A stretch of 64,000 bases of DNA, taken from Clostridioides difficile. Its GTDB lineage: Bacteria > Bacillota > Clostridia > Peptostreptococcales > Peptostreptococcaceae. Below, in pieces: positions 34,073 to 43,732 of the stretch. Location of the stretch: contig JABBZI010000020.1 in NCBI GenBank assembly GCA_012955965.1, positions 1 to 64,000 on the forward strand, read 5' to 3'. How positions within the stretch are numbered: position 1 is the first letter of the stretch; each line of letters begins with the position of its first letter. The notes beneath the pieces were generated by a model. That model was given only the letters and a program-made list of their open reading frames with translations, was not told the DNA's origin and searched no databases. A program made the position numbers and the translations under genes.

Positions 34073-35458
34073 TTATAATTTAGGTACAGAATGAACACAT
34101 TCACCATGTACATCATGAAGAGCTTCCATTAGTCCTTCTGATAAACTTGGATGTGGATGTATTGCATCCCCTACTTGTTCTACTGTTAATCCTAGATGAA
34201 CAGCTAGTGACAACTCTGTTAATAAATCTGTAGCATGAGGTCCTACTACTGCTGCACCTATTATTTTATCTGTTTCTTTATCAGCTATAATCTTTACAAA
34301 TCCTTGGAAATGTCCTATAGCTTGTGCTTTTCCAAGACCTCTAAAATCAAATTGACCTACATTGTATTCTACACCTTCAGCTTCAAGTTGCTTTTCAGTT
34401 TTACCAACACCAGCAACTTCAGGCTCTGTATAAACACATCTTGGAATTGCTCTATAATCTACTGCCTTAGTTTTACCTAAAGCATTTTCAACTGCTACGA
34501 TACCTTCCTTAGAAGCAACATGTGCTAAGAAAGGAGTATCTATTATATCACCTATTGCGTATATACCTTCCACATTAGTTTCAAGATGCTCATTAACTAC
34601 TACTTTTCCTCTTTCCATTTCAATTCCTATATCTTCTACTCCAGAATTATCAAGGTTAGGTCTTCTACCAACACATACTAGTGCATATTGTGCTTCTATA
34701 ACCTTTCCATTAGAAAGAGTTGCAATAGCTTTGCCATCAACTACTTCACAAGTTTGAACTCCAATACCTGTGATAACTTTAATTTTATCTTTCTTAAATT
34801 GTCTAAGTAGTTGTTTAGCTACATCTTTATCTTCATTTAATAGTATTTGGTCAACCATCTCAACTATAGTTACTTCTGTTCCTAAGGCTCTAAAGAACTG
34901 CCCTATCTCACATCCTATAACTCCACCACCTACTATTAACATAGATTCAGGTATCTCTTCAAGTCCAAGAACTTCATCACTAGTTATTACTATTTTTCCA
35001 TCATATGGGAACATTCTTGGTACAACTGGAACAGATCCATTTGCTAGTATTATCTTGTCAGCTTTTATAGTTTCTACTGTTCCATCTTCTTTTGTTACTT
35101 CTATAGTATTCTTATCAATTAATTTTCCAAAACCATTAACTAGTTTTACTCCTCTTTTTTCAAATAGGAATTCTATACCACTTATTAATTGATTTACTAC
35201 TTTATTTTTTCTTTCCATTATGGCAGTGAAGTTTGGTGTAACTGTTCCATCTATTTCTATACCAAAATCTTTTGCTTCTCTTACAGTATTTAATACTCCT
35301 GAAGAAGCAAGAAGTGCTTTAGTTGGTATACACCCTGCATTTAAGCAAGTTCCTCCAACTCTTCTTTTCTCAATAACTGTTACCTCTGCACCAAGCATAG
35401 AAGCTTTTATAGCTGCTACATATCCACCTGGTCCACCACCTACTACTACTATCTTCAT
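34073..35458 (-). CDS. lpdA: Dihydrolipoyl dehydrogenase (L protein)
   Basis: A 461-residue FAD-dependent dihydrolipoamide dehydrogenase. It shows the FAD motif VVVGGGPGGYVAA, the redox pair in GGTCLNAGCIPTKAL, NAD motif IVGGGVIGCEIGQFF and the catalytic HPHPSLSEGLMEA near the C-terminus. It reoxidises lipoyl-GcvH with NAD. Its place inside the WL cluster, with gcvH, suggests dedicated glycine cleavage or glycine synthase service. The frame opens at a TTG (35473) that overlaps the GGGGGAATTAAGG site, so ATG 35458 is the true start. Confidence 0.96.
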   Translation of the reverse strand: MKIVVVGGGPGGYVAAIKASMLGAEVTVIEKRRVGGTCLNAGCIPTKALLASSGVLNTVREAKDFGIEIDGTVTPNFTAIMERKNKVVNQLISGIEFLFEKRGVKLVNGFGKLIDKNTIEVTKEDGTVETIKADKIILANGSVPVVPRMFPYDGKIVITSDEVLGLEEIPESMLIVGGGVIGCEIGQFFRALGTEVTIVEMVDQILLNEDKDVAKQLLRQFKKDKIKVITGIGVQTCEVVDGKAIATLSNGKVIEAQYALVCVGRRPNLDNSGVEDIGIEMERGKVVVNEHLETNVEGIYAIGDIIDTPFLAHVASKEGIVAVENALGKTKAVDYRAIPRCVYTEPEVAGVGKTEKQLEAEGVEYNVGQFDFRGLGKAQAIGHFQGFVKIIADKETDKIIGAAVVGPHATDLLTELSLAVHLGLTVEQVGDAIHPHPSLSEGLMEALHDVHGECVHSVPKL

Positions 35459-35501
35459 CCTTAATTCCCCCAAACCTTATATAATCTATAATATTACAAT
35501 A

Positions 35502-36383
35502 CTATAAACCTGCGGCATCTAGTATAGCAGGTATATTCTCTTCTGCCCCAATTGCCATTATATGAACACCATCACATAAATCTTCTTCTTTTAATTGTTT
35601 GATAAGTTCTCCTGCCATTTTTATTCCTTCACTTGCCCAGTTTTCTTTTCCAACTGCTCTTAATCTTTCGATTTGTTCATCTGGAACAAATATTCCTGGT
35701 ACATTTGCAGTCATAAATTTGGCCATTCCTGGTGATTTCAAAGGTACTATTCCTGCTAATACCTTGCAATCCATATCCCTTGTTAATTCTCTAAACTTTC
35801 TCATTGTATTTATGTCATAAAGTGCTTGAGTTTGGAAAAATTTAGCTCCTGCTTTTATTTTCTTTTGCATTTTTAATAATTGAACTTCTATTGGAGAATA
35901 TTCTGGAGTTACTGATGCTCCTAGATAAAAATCTGGAGAACCTTTTAATTTATTACCAGCCATGTCCGTACCTGCCATTAAAGTCTCAGCAGTTTGAAGT
36001 ATCCCAACAGAGTCTAAATCAAAGACTCCCTTAGCTTGTGGATGGTCTCCTACGCTAGTATGGTCTCCTGTTAGTGCCAACAGATTGTTTATCCCAAATA
36101 CGCCTGCTGACAACATTTCTCCTTGTATAGCTATCCTATTTCTATCTCTCCCTGTTATTTGAATAACTGGCTCTAATCCAGCATCTTTTAGTAATTTACA
36201 TGTAGCAAGAGAAGTTGCTCTCATAACTGCTGATTGAAAGTCTGTTACATTTGCTGCATGAACCCTCCCAACTAATGGCTTTGCACATTCTATTAAATGT
36301 GAAAGGTCAGTCCCTTTTGGAGGAGCCATTTCAGTAGTAACTGCAAATTTTCCACTTTCTAATGTTTCTCTTAATAAGCTCAT
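35502..36383 (-). CDS. metF: Methylenetetrahydrofolate reductase MetF
   Basis: A 293-residue MTHFR that reduces methylene-THF to methyl-THF. It starts LRETLESGKFAVTTEMAPPKGTD (catalytic Glu region), and has NLLALTGDHTSVGDHPQAKGVFDLDS and FFQTQALYD motifs for flavin and folate binding. Acetogen MetF works with MetV, encoded immediately upstream (36 bp). There is no RnfC2 gene here, so the electron donor differs from A. woodii or is encoded elsewhere. Confidence 0.96.
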   Translation of the reverse strand: MSLLRETLESGKFAVTTEMAPPKGTDLSHLIECAKPLVGRVHAANVTDFQSAVMRATSLATCKLLKDAGLEPVIQITGRDRNRIAIQGEMLSAGVFGINNLLALTGDHTSVGDHPQAKGVFDLDSVGILQTAETLMAGTDMAGNKLKGSPDFYLGASVTPEYSPIEVQLLKMQKKIKAGAKFFQTQALYDINTMRKFRELTRDMDCKVLAGIVPLKSPGMAKFMTANVPGIFVPDEQIERLRAVGKENWASEGIKMAGELIKQLKEEDLCDGVHIMAIGAEENIPAILDAAGL

Positions 36384-36418
36384 CTCTAATCCCCCTTTTA
36401 ACCTTCTAAAAAAAACTT

Positions 36419-37093
36419 TTATGAATTTGCTGCTGCTTCTTTCTTTTTCTTTGCACTTAGGCTTCTTGGATTATTTTGCTTAGAATAGTCTTTTGGTGGT
36501 CTTATTTCTGCTAAATTGCTTAATTGTCCTATAGCTTCTAATCTTTCATATATCTTTATCCAAGCACAATCATTCTCTGAATTTACTTCACACTTACCAT
36601 TTTTAGCTCCACCACAAGCTCCATTCATAAGACCTTTAGCACACATAGTTACTGGACATATTCCACCTGTCCAACCAAGTTCACAGTCTCCACAAGCTTT
36701 ACAAGCTTCTTCATATTCTCCAACCCTTTGTACTTCCCCTATGAACAAAGTATTGTTGGCTGGATAAACTGGCTTATCTTTTAGGTTCTTAACTATTGTT
36801 TGTGTACCATCTCCACATGCTAAAGATAAAACTGCATCAGCTTCTTTAGTCTCTTCTTTTAGAGCCTTTAAATCCTTTTTAGACTTTAAAAGGTTACAAG
36901 CAGGGTCAAGCATTACATATCCTAAGATTTTTTTGCCTTCACCTTCAAGAGTTTCTTTCATTTTTAGAACTTCTTCTTCTCCACCACTTTTACAAGTCGC
37001 TGCACATTGATTACAACCAACTAAAACTAGCTTGTCAAAATTCTTTAAGTACCCTAGTACTTCTTCTAATGGTTTATTTTCAGAAATTATCAT
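36419..37093 (-). CDS. metV: MetV, Cys-rich partner of methylenetetrahydrofolate reductase
   Basis: A 224-residue Cys-rich protein of the MTHFR C-terminal domain family. Clusters of cysteines are visible in VGCNQCAATCKSGGEEEV, ACKACGDCELGW and ICPVTMCAKGLMNGACGG, suited to Fe-S and zinc sites. In acetogens MetV forms a complex with MetF and is needed for its activity or electron supply. The gene lies directly before metF with a GGGGGAAGTAG site. Confidence 0.94.
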   Translation of the reverse strand: MIISENKPLEEVLGYLKNFDKLVLVGCNQCAATCKSGGEEEVLKMKETLEGEGKKILGYVMLDPACNLLKSKKDLKALKEETKEADAVLSLACGDGTQTIVKNLKDKPVYPANNTLFIGEVQRVGEYEEACKACGDCELGWTGGICPVTMCAKGLMNGACGGAKNGKCEVNSENDCAWIKIYERLEAIGQLSNLAEIRPPKDYSKQNNPRSLSAKKKKEAAANS

Positions 37094-37129
37094 ATCTACT
37101 TCCCCCCTAAACCTTCCACTTATATATAT

Positions 37130-38002
37130 CTATTTATTATTTTGTAATTTACAAGCTTTAACTACATGTTTTGCAAGTATAGATGTTGTAACTGAACCAA
37201 CCCCCGCTGGAACTGGAGTTATCATTGATACTTTATCTAAAACTGCATTTGTATCAACATCTCCACATAAATTTCCTTCTTCATCAACATTTATACCAAC
37301 GTCTATAACTACTGCCCCATCTTTAACAAAAGTTTCATCAACCATCTTAGCTCTACCAATAGCTGCTATTAATACATCCGCGTCTGCTGCTACACCTGAT
37401 AAATTTTTAGTTTTTGAGTGACATATTGTAACAGTTGCATGTTCACTTAATAAAAGCATTGATACTGGCTTCCCAACAACCATTGATCTTCCAAGAACTG
37501 TTATCTTACTTCCTTTTAAATCGACATTATAATGTTTTAATATTTCTACTACTGCTGTAGGAGTACATGGTGGGAATCCACTCTTATCACCTTCCATGAC
37601 TTTAGCAGAGTTTATTGGACTAAAACAGTCTACATCTTTTTCTGGTGCAATAACATATTTTATAACTTCTTCATTTAAGTGTTTTGGAAGAGGTCTAAAA
37701 CATAATATACCATTAACATTTTTGTCATCATTAACTCTCTTTAATACATCAATGTATTCATCTTGAGTTATATCTTCAGCTAATTCCAACACTTCTGTTG
37801 TTATACCAATGTTTTGACATCTTTTTAGTGCGCCTCTTTCATATGATAAATCATCACTTCTTGCTCCAACCCTAACTATTGTTAGTTTAGGACTTATACC
37901 TTCTTTTACTAATAATTCAACTTCTTTTATTAACTCTTCACTAATTTTATCAGCTACAGGTTTTCCTTTTATAATTTGTCCTTTAGTTGACATTCCTTCC
38001 AT
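37130..38002 (-). CDS. folD: Methylenetetrahydrofolate dehydrogenase FolD, cyclohydrolase residues replaced
   Basis: A 290-residue FolD-family protein, usually bifunctional dehydrogenase/cyclohydrolase. The NAD(P) fold motif VLGRSMVVGKPVSM and the C-terminal TPVPAGVGSVT are present. Aligning by eye with E. coli FolD, the Tyr of the active site is kept (Tyr54), but the catalytic Lys (E. coli Lys54, Tyr+4) is Ala58, and the Gln of GILVQLPLP (Gln98) is Phe102 in GILCFRPLP. Those residues are needed for the cyclohydrolase step. A separate cyclohydrolase, fchA, lies just upstream, so this protein is probably a monofunctional dehydrogenase. Confidence 0.93.
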   Translation of the reverse strand: MEGMSTKGQIIKGKPVADKISEELIKEVELLVKEGISPKLTIVRVGARSDDLSYERGALKRCQNIGITTEVLELAEDITQDEYIDVLKRVNDDKNVNGILCFRPLPKHLNEEVIKYVIAPEKDVDCFSPINSAKVMEGDKSGFPPCTPTAVVEILKHYNVDLKGSKITVLGRSMVVGKPVSMLLLSEHATVTICHSKTKNLSGVAADADVLIAAIGRAKMVDETFVKDGAVVIDVGINVDEEGNLCGDVDTNAVLDKVSMITPVPAGVGSVTTSILAKHVVKACKLQNNK

Positions 38003-38093
38003 ATATTCACAACTCCCCTACAAGCAAACTTAAATTAATTTATTCTATATACCACATATTAACAACATAGTATTTACTTTCGTCATTTAAAAA

Positions 38094-38726
38094 TTATTTT
38101 CCAAGAGCTTTTTCAACTTTAGCATAAACTTCATCACAAGTCTTTACGCCTTCTTCAACTAATTTATCTACTTCTGTTTTTACTTTATCAACATATTCCT
38201 TGTCTTGTATAGAATTTATATTTATAACTACATTTAACTGTCCACCAAGTATAGCAGCTCTTAAACATTGAACTCCTACACCAACATCGCTTATAGCAAG
38301 TCTTGAACCTTTATCAACTAAATCTTCATGTAACTTAATAGCTTCATAACAAACTCTTACTATATTTAGTGGTACTTCACAAGCAACTTTAAGTGCTTTT
38401 TCCATTGTCTCTGCTTTTATTCTTTTTTCTTCTTCTGTTTCTTTAGGAAGCCCGTAAGCTTTTGATAATGGTAAGAAACATTCTGCATCATCATCTATCA
38501 TTTTTAATAAATCTTTTTCTAGTTTTCCAGCTTTACTTAATATCTCTTTTACGCTTTCTTCATACTCAGCATATTTTTTCTTTCCTATTGTAAGATTACA
38601 GACCATACTGCCTAGAGCCATACCAATTGCACCAACTAGTGCAGCAGCTCCACCGCCACCTGGTACTGCTTCTTTAGAAGATAGTACTTCTACAAAATCA
38701 ACACAAGTTTTATCTGCTATTTTCAT
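38094..38726 (-). CDS. fchA: Methenyltetrahydrofolate cyclohydrolase FchA
   Basis: A 210-residue helical protein of the formiminotransferase-cyclodeaminase/FchA family. It has SSKEAVPGGGGAAALVGAIGMALGSMVCNLT near the N-terminus, the usual glycine-rich folate-binding start, and SDVGVGVQCLRAAILGGQLNVVININ toward the C-terminus. It interconverts formyl- and methenyl-tetrahydrofolate between Fhs and FolD. Its presence explains how the adjacent FolD can have lost its own cyclohydrolase residues. It is 104 bp after fhs. Confidence 0.95.
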   Translation of the reverse strand: MKIADKTCVDFVEVLSSKEAVPGGGGAAALVGAIGMALGSMVCNLTIGKKKYAEYEESVKEILSKAGKLEKDLLKMIDDDAECFLPLSKAYGLPKETEEEKRIKAETMEKALKVACEVPLNIVRVCYEAIKLHEDLVDKGSRLAISDVGVGVQCLRAAILGGQLNVVININSIQDKEYVDKVKTEVDKLVEEGVKTCDEVYAKVEKALGK

Positions 38727-38830
38727 GATAATCCTCCTTGAAAGGATGTAGGAAAATACCTCAAATTATTCGAGATATTTTACGAAGTATTTTAAGATAT
38801 CTCCTACTCTTTATTTATAAATTAAAGTGC

Positions 38831-40507
38831 TTAGAATAATCCAGCTATTACTCCATTTTCATCAACATCTATTTTTTCTGCTGCTGGAACTTTTGGTAAT
38901 CCTGGCATCTTCATAATTTCTCCAGTAAGTGCAACTATAAATCCAGCCCCTGCTGAGATTGCTGCTTGTCTTACAGTTATTCTAAATCCTGTTGGTCTAC
39001 CTAATTTAGTTTGGTCATCAGTTAAAGAATACTGAGTCTTAGCCATACATACTGGAACCTTAGTAAATCCAAGTTTTTCTAAGTTAGCTATTTCTTTATC
39101 AGCCTCTGGAGTATAATCTACACCATCTGCTCCATAAATCTTAGTAGCTATAGCATTTATCTTGTCTTTTATAGATAAATCATCTTCATAGCAGAATCTA
39201 AAGTTATTTTCTTCTTCATCTAATAATCTTAGAACTTCTTTAGCTACTGCAATTCCACCTTCTCCACCTTTTGCCCATACTTCAGAAAGAGCAACATTTA
39301 CACCTAATTCTTTACACTTATCTTCAACAAGTTTAAGTTCAGCTTCAGTGTCAAGTGGGAATCTGTTTATTGCAACAACTGCTGGTAATCCATATACTTG
39401 AGTTATGTTTTCAACATGTTTTAATAAGTTTGGAAGTCCTTTTTCAAGAGCTTCTAGGTTTTCGTTATTTAAGTCTGCTTTAGCAACTCCACCATTGTAT
39501 TTTAATGCTCTTACAGTAGCAACTATTATAACAGCATCTGGTTTTAAGTTTGCCATTCTACATTTTATATCTAAGAATTTTTCTGCTCCAAGGTCAGCAC
39601 CGAAACCAGCCTCAGTTATTACATAGTCTGCAAAGTGCATAGCCATTCTTGTAGCTATAACAGAGTTACATCCATGAGCGATATTTGCAAATGGTCCACC
39701 GTGCACAAATGATGGTGTTCCTTCAAGAGTTTGAACTAAGTTTGGTTTTAAAGCATCTTTTAATAATGCAGCCATAGCACCATTAGCTTTTAATTGTCTA
39801 GCTGTTACAGGGTCACCCTCGTAGCTATATCCAACTATTATGTTTCCTAATCTTTCTTTTAAGTCAGATATATCACTTGCCAAACAGAACGCTGCCATTA
39901 TCTCAGAAGCAACAGTTATATCAAATCCGTCTTGTCTAACTGCTCCATCACCTTTTTTACCCATACCATCAACGATATTTCTAAGTTGTCTATCGTTCAT
40001 GTCTACACATCTTCTCCAAGTTATTTTCTTAGGGTCTATTCTAAGAGCATTTCCTTGGTGAATATGGTTATCAAGCATAGCAGCTAAAAGGTTATTAGCA
40101 GCTCCTATAGCATGGAAGTCACCTGTAAAGTGTAAGTTTATATCTTCCATAGGAACAACTTGTGCATATCCTCCACCAGCTGCTCCACCTTTAACACCAA
40201 ATACTGGTCCTAGAGATGGTTCTCTTAAAGCAACTAATACATTTTGGTCTAACTTAGCAAATGCATCTGCAACACCTATAGTAGTAGTAGTTTTTCCTTC
40301 ACCTGCTGGAGTTGGATTTATAGCTGTAGTTAATATTAACTTAGCTTTTTTGCCAGTCTCTCTTTTTAGTAGATTGTAGTCAACTTTGGCTTTGTATTTA
40401 CCATAAAGTTCTACATCATCTTCACCTAGTCCTAATTTTTTTGCAACCTCTCTAATATCTTGAGGTTTAGCTTCTTGAGCTATTTCAATATCAGATTTAA
40501 ATCCCAT
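38831..40507 (-). CDS. fhs: Formate-tetrahydrofolate ligase
   Basis: A 558-residue formyl-THF synthetase that activates formate with ATP in the methyl branch of the WL pathway. The P-loop [17 protein letters not shown], the [22 protein letters not shown] segment and the C-terminal [13 protein letters not shown] are conserved. The frame extends to 40525, but GGGAGGAGATTCAGTT places the start at ATG 40507 (MGFKSDIE), giving the usual length. It heads the folate part of the cluster; no formate dehydrogenase gene is in the window. Confidence 0.98.
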   Translation of the reverse strand: MGFKSDIEIAQEAKPQDIREVAKKLGLGEDDVELYGKYKAKVDYNLLKRETGKKAKLILTTAINPTPAGEGKTTTTIGVADAFAKLDQNVLVALREPSLGPVFGVKGGAAGGGYAQVVPMEDINLHFTGDFHAIGAANNLLAAMLDNHIHQGNALRIDPKKITWRRCVDMNDRQLRNIVDGMGKKGDGAVRQDGFDITVASEIMAAFCLASDISDLKERLGNIIVGYSYEGDPVTARQLKANGAMAALLKDALKPNLVQTLEGTPSFVHGGPFANIAHGCNSVIATRMAMHFADYVITEAGFGADLGAEKFLDIKCRMANLKPDAVIIVATVRALKYNGGVAKADLNNENLEALEKGLPNLLKHVENITQVYGLPAVVAINRFPLDTEAELKLVEDKCKELGVNVALSEVWAKGGEGGIAVAKEVLRLLDEEENNFRFCYEDDLSIKDKINAIATKIYGADGVDYTPEADKEIANLEKLGFTKVPVCMAKTQYSLTDDQTKLGRPTGFRITVRQAAISAGAGFIVALTGEIMKMPGLPKVPAAEKIDVDENGVIAGLF

Positions 40508-40617
40508 AACTGAATCTCCTCCCACAACCTAAATAGATTTAAAATATAATTTTTTTCAAAAATTGTATTAATATGTAAAAATTATATTTTATAAGATAAT
40601 TATACATGTAAAATTAC

Positions 40618-40668
40618 TTAAAAACTAGCTACTAAGCTATTAAAATATTCAAACTTAATAGCTAGTTA
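40618..40668 (-). terminator. Hairpin between cooC and fhs
   Basis: AACTAGCTA (40623-40631) and TAGCTAGTT (40659-40667) form the base of a stem with further inner pairing and a U-rich tail on the minus strand. It lies 80 bp past the cooC stop and 110 bp before fhs, so cooS-cooC and the fhs-led genes may be separate transcription units with partial read-through. Confidence 0.55.
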
Positions 40669-40746
40669 TTTATCTAATTCCTTATTTATTACCTATCTAT
40701 TACCTATGTCTAACCTTTAACCAACCTAAAATCCCAAATCAAAATT

Positions 40747-41526
40747 CTATTTATCTTTAAGTGACATTAATTTATCTTTTATTGCTTTAATTTGTGCTTT
40801 TGTTGTTTCACTAGAATCATATGGAGATTGATTTGCTCTATCAGAATCTATAACATCTTGATTGTAATAAATAAATCCTAAAGATTCTCCATCTTCTAAG
40901 TTTTGAATTATAAATTCTTCATCTTCCTTATTTCTAATTTTATTACCTACAACAAATACCTTATTTACTCCTATATCATGTCCAAGTTTTTTAACTTTTC
41001 TATAAGTCTGTAAACTTCTTTCCCCTGGTTCTACAACTACTATAAAAGCATCTACACCTTGAGCTGTTCCTCTTCCTAAATGTTCAATTCCTGCTTCCAT
41101 ATCCATAACAACTACATCTTTATTTTGTAGTATTAAATGTGAACATAATCTTTTTAAAAGAACATGCTCTGGACATACACATCCAGTACCACCAGAATCT
41201 ACTGTTCCTAAAGTAAGCAATCTTACTCCATTATATTCTTTACAGAAATTTTCAGGGATATCATCCACTTTAGGATTCATCTTAAACATTTTTCCAAAGG
41301 AACCTACAGAAGCGGCTGTTCTATCTGAAACTAATTTCTTCATTTCTGATATAGGTACTATTGATTCATATACTTCTTTTGGAAAACCTAGTGCTAAAGC
41401 TAAATTAGCATCCGGGTCGGCGTCAACAGCAACAACTCTGTATCCGTCTTCAGCAAACATCCTAGAGAGCATTGAAGAAAAAGTCGTTTTACCTACTCCA
41501 CCTTTACCTGTTATTGCTATCTTCAT
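40747..41526 (-). CDS. cooC: CO dehydrogenase maturation ATPase CooC
   Basis: A 259-residue nickel-insertion ATPase. Deviant Walker A ITGKGGVGKTTFSSML is at the N-terminus; TGCVCPEHVLLKRL holds the CxC motif that binds nickel or zinc at the dimer interface; VVVMDMEAGIEHLGRGTAQG is the switch region. It loads nickel into the C-cluster of CooS, encoded next upstream. The open frame reaches 41538, but AAAGGTGGTAAGGATT supports ATG 41526. Confidence 0.95.
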   Translation of the reverse strand: MKIAITGKGGVGKTTFSSMLSRMFAEDGYRVVAVDADPDANLALALGFPKEVYESIVPISEMKKLVSDRTAASVGSFGKMFKMNPKVDDIPENFCKEYNGVRLLTLGTVDSGGTGCVCPEHVLLKRLCSHLILQNKDVVVMDMEAGIEHLGRGTAQGVDAFIVVVEPGERSLQTYRKVKKLGHDIGVNKVFVVGNKIRNKEDEEFIIQNLEDGESLGFIYYNQDVIDSDRANQSPYDSSETTKAQIKAIKDKLMSLKDK

Positions 41527-41602
41527 AATCCTTACCACCTTTATTACTATTTGCTTTTTATGTAGTTAATTTATAGTTGTTTATTTTTTGTACACTAAAA
41601 AT

Positions 41603-41674
41603 AAACTACAGCTAGTCCTTACAGGAACCAATTACATTTACCTTACTAGCTTTTCAAAGCAGCATGTATAGTTT
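41603..41674 (-). other. Structured interval between cooS and cooC
   Basis: Nested arms are visible: an outer AAACTATA/TAGTTT pair and an inner AGCTAGT/ACTAGCT pair with further GG/CC pairing, about 140 bp past the cooS stop, followed on the minus strand by TTTATTTTTAG. It may be the cooS terminator, an mRNA-stabilising element, or a processed small RNA. The 286-bp gap holds no ORF. Confidence 0.45.
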
Positions 41675-41812
41675 TATTATTCTTCATTATATTGTTTATA
41701 TTTTATTTATTCAGTATATTCGTTATATTTTGATGTTCTTTGCTTTAACATTTGACTTTATTCATCCATAAAACTTCTTATAAAATCGTTTTTTCTATGC
41801 TTTCTATCTCTC

Positions 41813-43732
41813 TTAAGCTTCAGCCTTTTCTGCCATTTTTTCTTCAACTAATGCTTCAAAGTGAACACGTTTTTTCTCTATATCTTCTATTATTGTAGCT
41901 GCTAATTCTTTTGGATTAGTATTTACAGTAAATGTTGCTCCAACTTTATCTTTTAATTCGCTAGTTAATATGTCTACTGCTCTTGAAGAACCAGTTATTG
42001 GAGGCATTATTCCTAAATAAGTGTCTATACCAGAAGCTACAACATAACATCCTATAGCAACTGCTTTTTCTGACATCCACTCTGGAGCTATACCTACAAC
42101 TGGAAGGTCACACATATCCATATCTAAGTAATTAGCTGCTGCTCCAACTAAATCTAATATACGGCTTATATCAACGCAAGAACCCATATGTAGTACTGGT
42201 GGGATTCCTACTAGTTTACAGACAGTTGCAAGACCTTTACCTGCATATTTTTCTGCTGCATCAGTTTCCATTAAACCAAATTTAGCTGCTGCTGAAGCAC
42301 CACATCCTGTAGTAACTACTATTATGTCATTTTTAATTAATTCTTTCATTATTGTTACGTGAGCCTCATTTGAAACTCCTTTAGCATTGTTACATCCAAC
42401 TACACCAGCTGCTCCTCTTAATACTCCAGATTTTAAACAGTCTGTTAATGGCTTAACTGTTCCTGCTGGGTCTATATGAGAGTTTACAACTCTATCTAAT
42501 TGGTTTACTACTGCTTCTACACTATACCCAACTGTTGCCCCTGATTTTAATTCAGGTATAAGTACTTTTGATTTATCTCTATTTTTAAAGTTTAAAATAG
42601 CTTCTTTAACTATTGCTTTAGCATCATCAAGTGCTTGTTCTTCTCTAAATTCAATATAAGTTGAACCTGTTATTTTAGCTTTTGGAGAAGTTGTTACAAA
42701 TTTAGTATGGTAACAATCTGCAACTCTAGCTAATGCAGGGAATATACATTGAACGTCAACTATTACAGCTTCAACTGCTCCAGTTATTATTGCAAGTTCT
42801 TGTTGATGGAAGTCTCCTGCTATTCTTACACCATGTCTCATTGTAATCTCATTACCTGTACAACACATACCAGCTAAGTTTATTCCATCAGCTCCAACTT
42901 CTTTAGCTAAAGCTACTAAGTCTGGCTCTTCTGAAGCTAAAACTATCATTTCTGATAATGCTGGCTCATGTCCATGTAATATTATATTAACTTTATTTTC
43001 TTCTAATACTGCTAAGTTAGCCTCTGTTCTTCTTGGCACTGGAGTTCCAAATAAAATATCGCTTAGACGAGTACCTATCATAGAACCGCCCCAACCATCA
43101 GCCATAGAAGTTCTAAGACTCATGTGTATTAAACTATCTATATCACCAGTACATCCTATATGAGTAGAGTGCATTATTGTTGCAATTTCTCTATCTATAG
43201 CTCTTGGTTCTATAGCATATTCTTTCCATATTTTTTGTCTTGGTTCTGGTGCATTTTTTATAAATCTTAATGTTCCAAAAGGCTTCCCAAACTCCATTAA
43301 TGCAATTTCTGCCACTTCATGTGCTACATCATAGATATCTCTACCTTCTGTCTCTACATCCCATTCTTTAGCTAAAGTTATTAACTTAGCTTCATCTCTT
43401 ATTTTATAGTTTCCATTTGGATCAGCTAATGCTAATGTATGTGCGATATCTCTAGCATGGTCTGAATGGGCAGCTGTCCCACCAGCAACCATTCTTGCAA
43501 AGTTTCTACCTACTATAGTATGTTCATCTGCTCCACATAACCCTCTTGGAGTTTTAGGACTTATTCTACATGGTCCCATTCCACATATTCTACAGCAAAC
43601 ACCTTGAAGACCAAAACCACATTGTGCCTTAAAGCCTTCTTTTCTATCATACATTGTTTCTACGCCTTCTTCTCTAGCTTTTGCTATCATCTTCTGGCTG
43701 TTTAAATCAATTGTTAACATTTTTTCATCCAT
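41813..43732 (-). CDS. cooS: Anaerobic (nickel) carbon monoxide dehydrogenase CooS
   Basis: A 639-residue CODH. The N-terminal B/D-cluster ligands lie in CGFGLQGVCCRICGMGPC with a following RGLCGADE; C-cluster ligands are seen in HIGCTGDID-like, MCCTGNE, VGCNNAKG, TTGCGASAAAKFG and HMGSCVDISR segments. It reduces CO2 to CO for acetyl-CoA synthesis. It heads the WL block. A GGGGATAGGAAT site precedes the ATG. No electron-transfer partner (CooF or hydrogenase) is adjacent, which fits a CODH devoted to the ACS complex. Confidence 0.97.
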   Translation of the reverse strand: MDEKMLTIDLNSQKMIAKAREEGVETMYDRKEGFKAQCGFGLQGVCCRICGMGPCRISPKTPRGLCGADEHTIVGRNFARMVAGGTAAHSDHARDIAHTLALADPNGNYKIRDEAKLITLAKEWDVETEGRDIYDVAHEVAEIALMEFGKPFGTLRFIKNAPEPRQKIWKEYAIEPRAIDREIATIMHSTHIGCTGDIDSLIHMSLRTSMADGWGGSMIGTRLSDILFGTPVPRRTEANLAVLEENKVNIILHGHEPALSEMIVLASEEPDLVALAKEVGADGINLAGMCCTGNEITMRHGVRIAGDFHQQELAIITGAVEAVIVDVQCIFPALARVADCYHTKFVTTSPKAKITGSTYIEFREEQALDDAKAIVKEAILNFKNRDKSKVLIPELKSGATVGYSVEAVVNQLDRVVNSHIDPAGTVKPLTDCLKSGVLRGAAGVVGCNNAKGVSNEAHVTIMKELIKNDIIVVTTGCGASAAAKFGLMETDAAEKYAGKGLATVCKLVGIPPVLHMGSCVDISRILDLVGAAANYLDMDMCDLPVVGIAPEWMSEKAVAIGCYVVASGIDTYLGIMPPITGSSRAVDILTSELKDKVGATFTVNTNPKELAATIIEDIEKKRVHFEALVEEKMAEKAEA

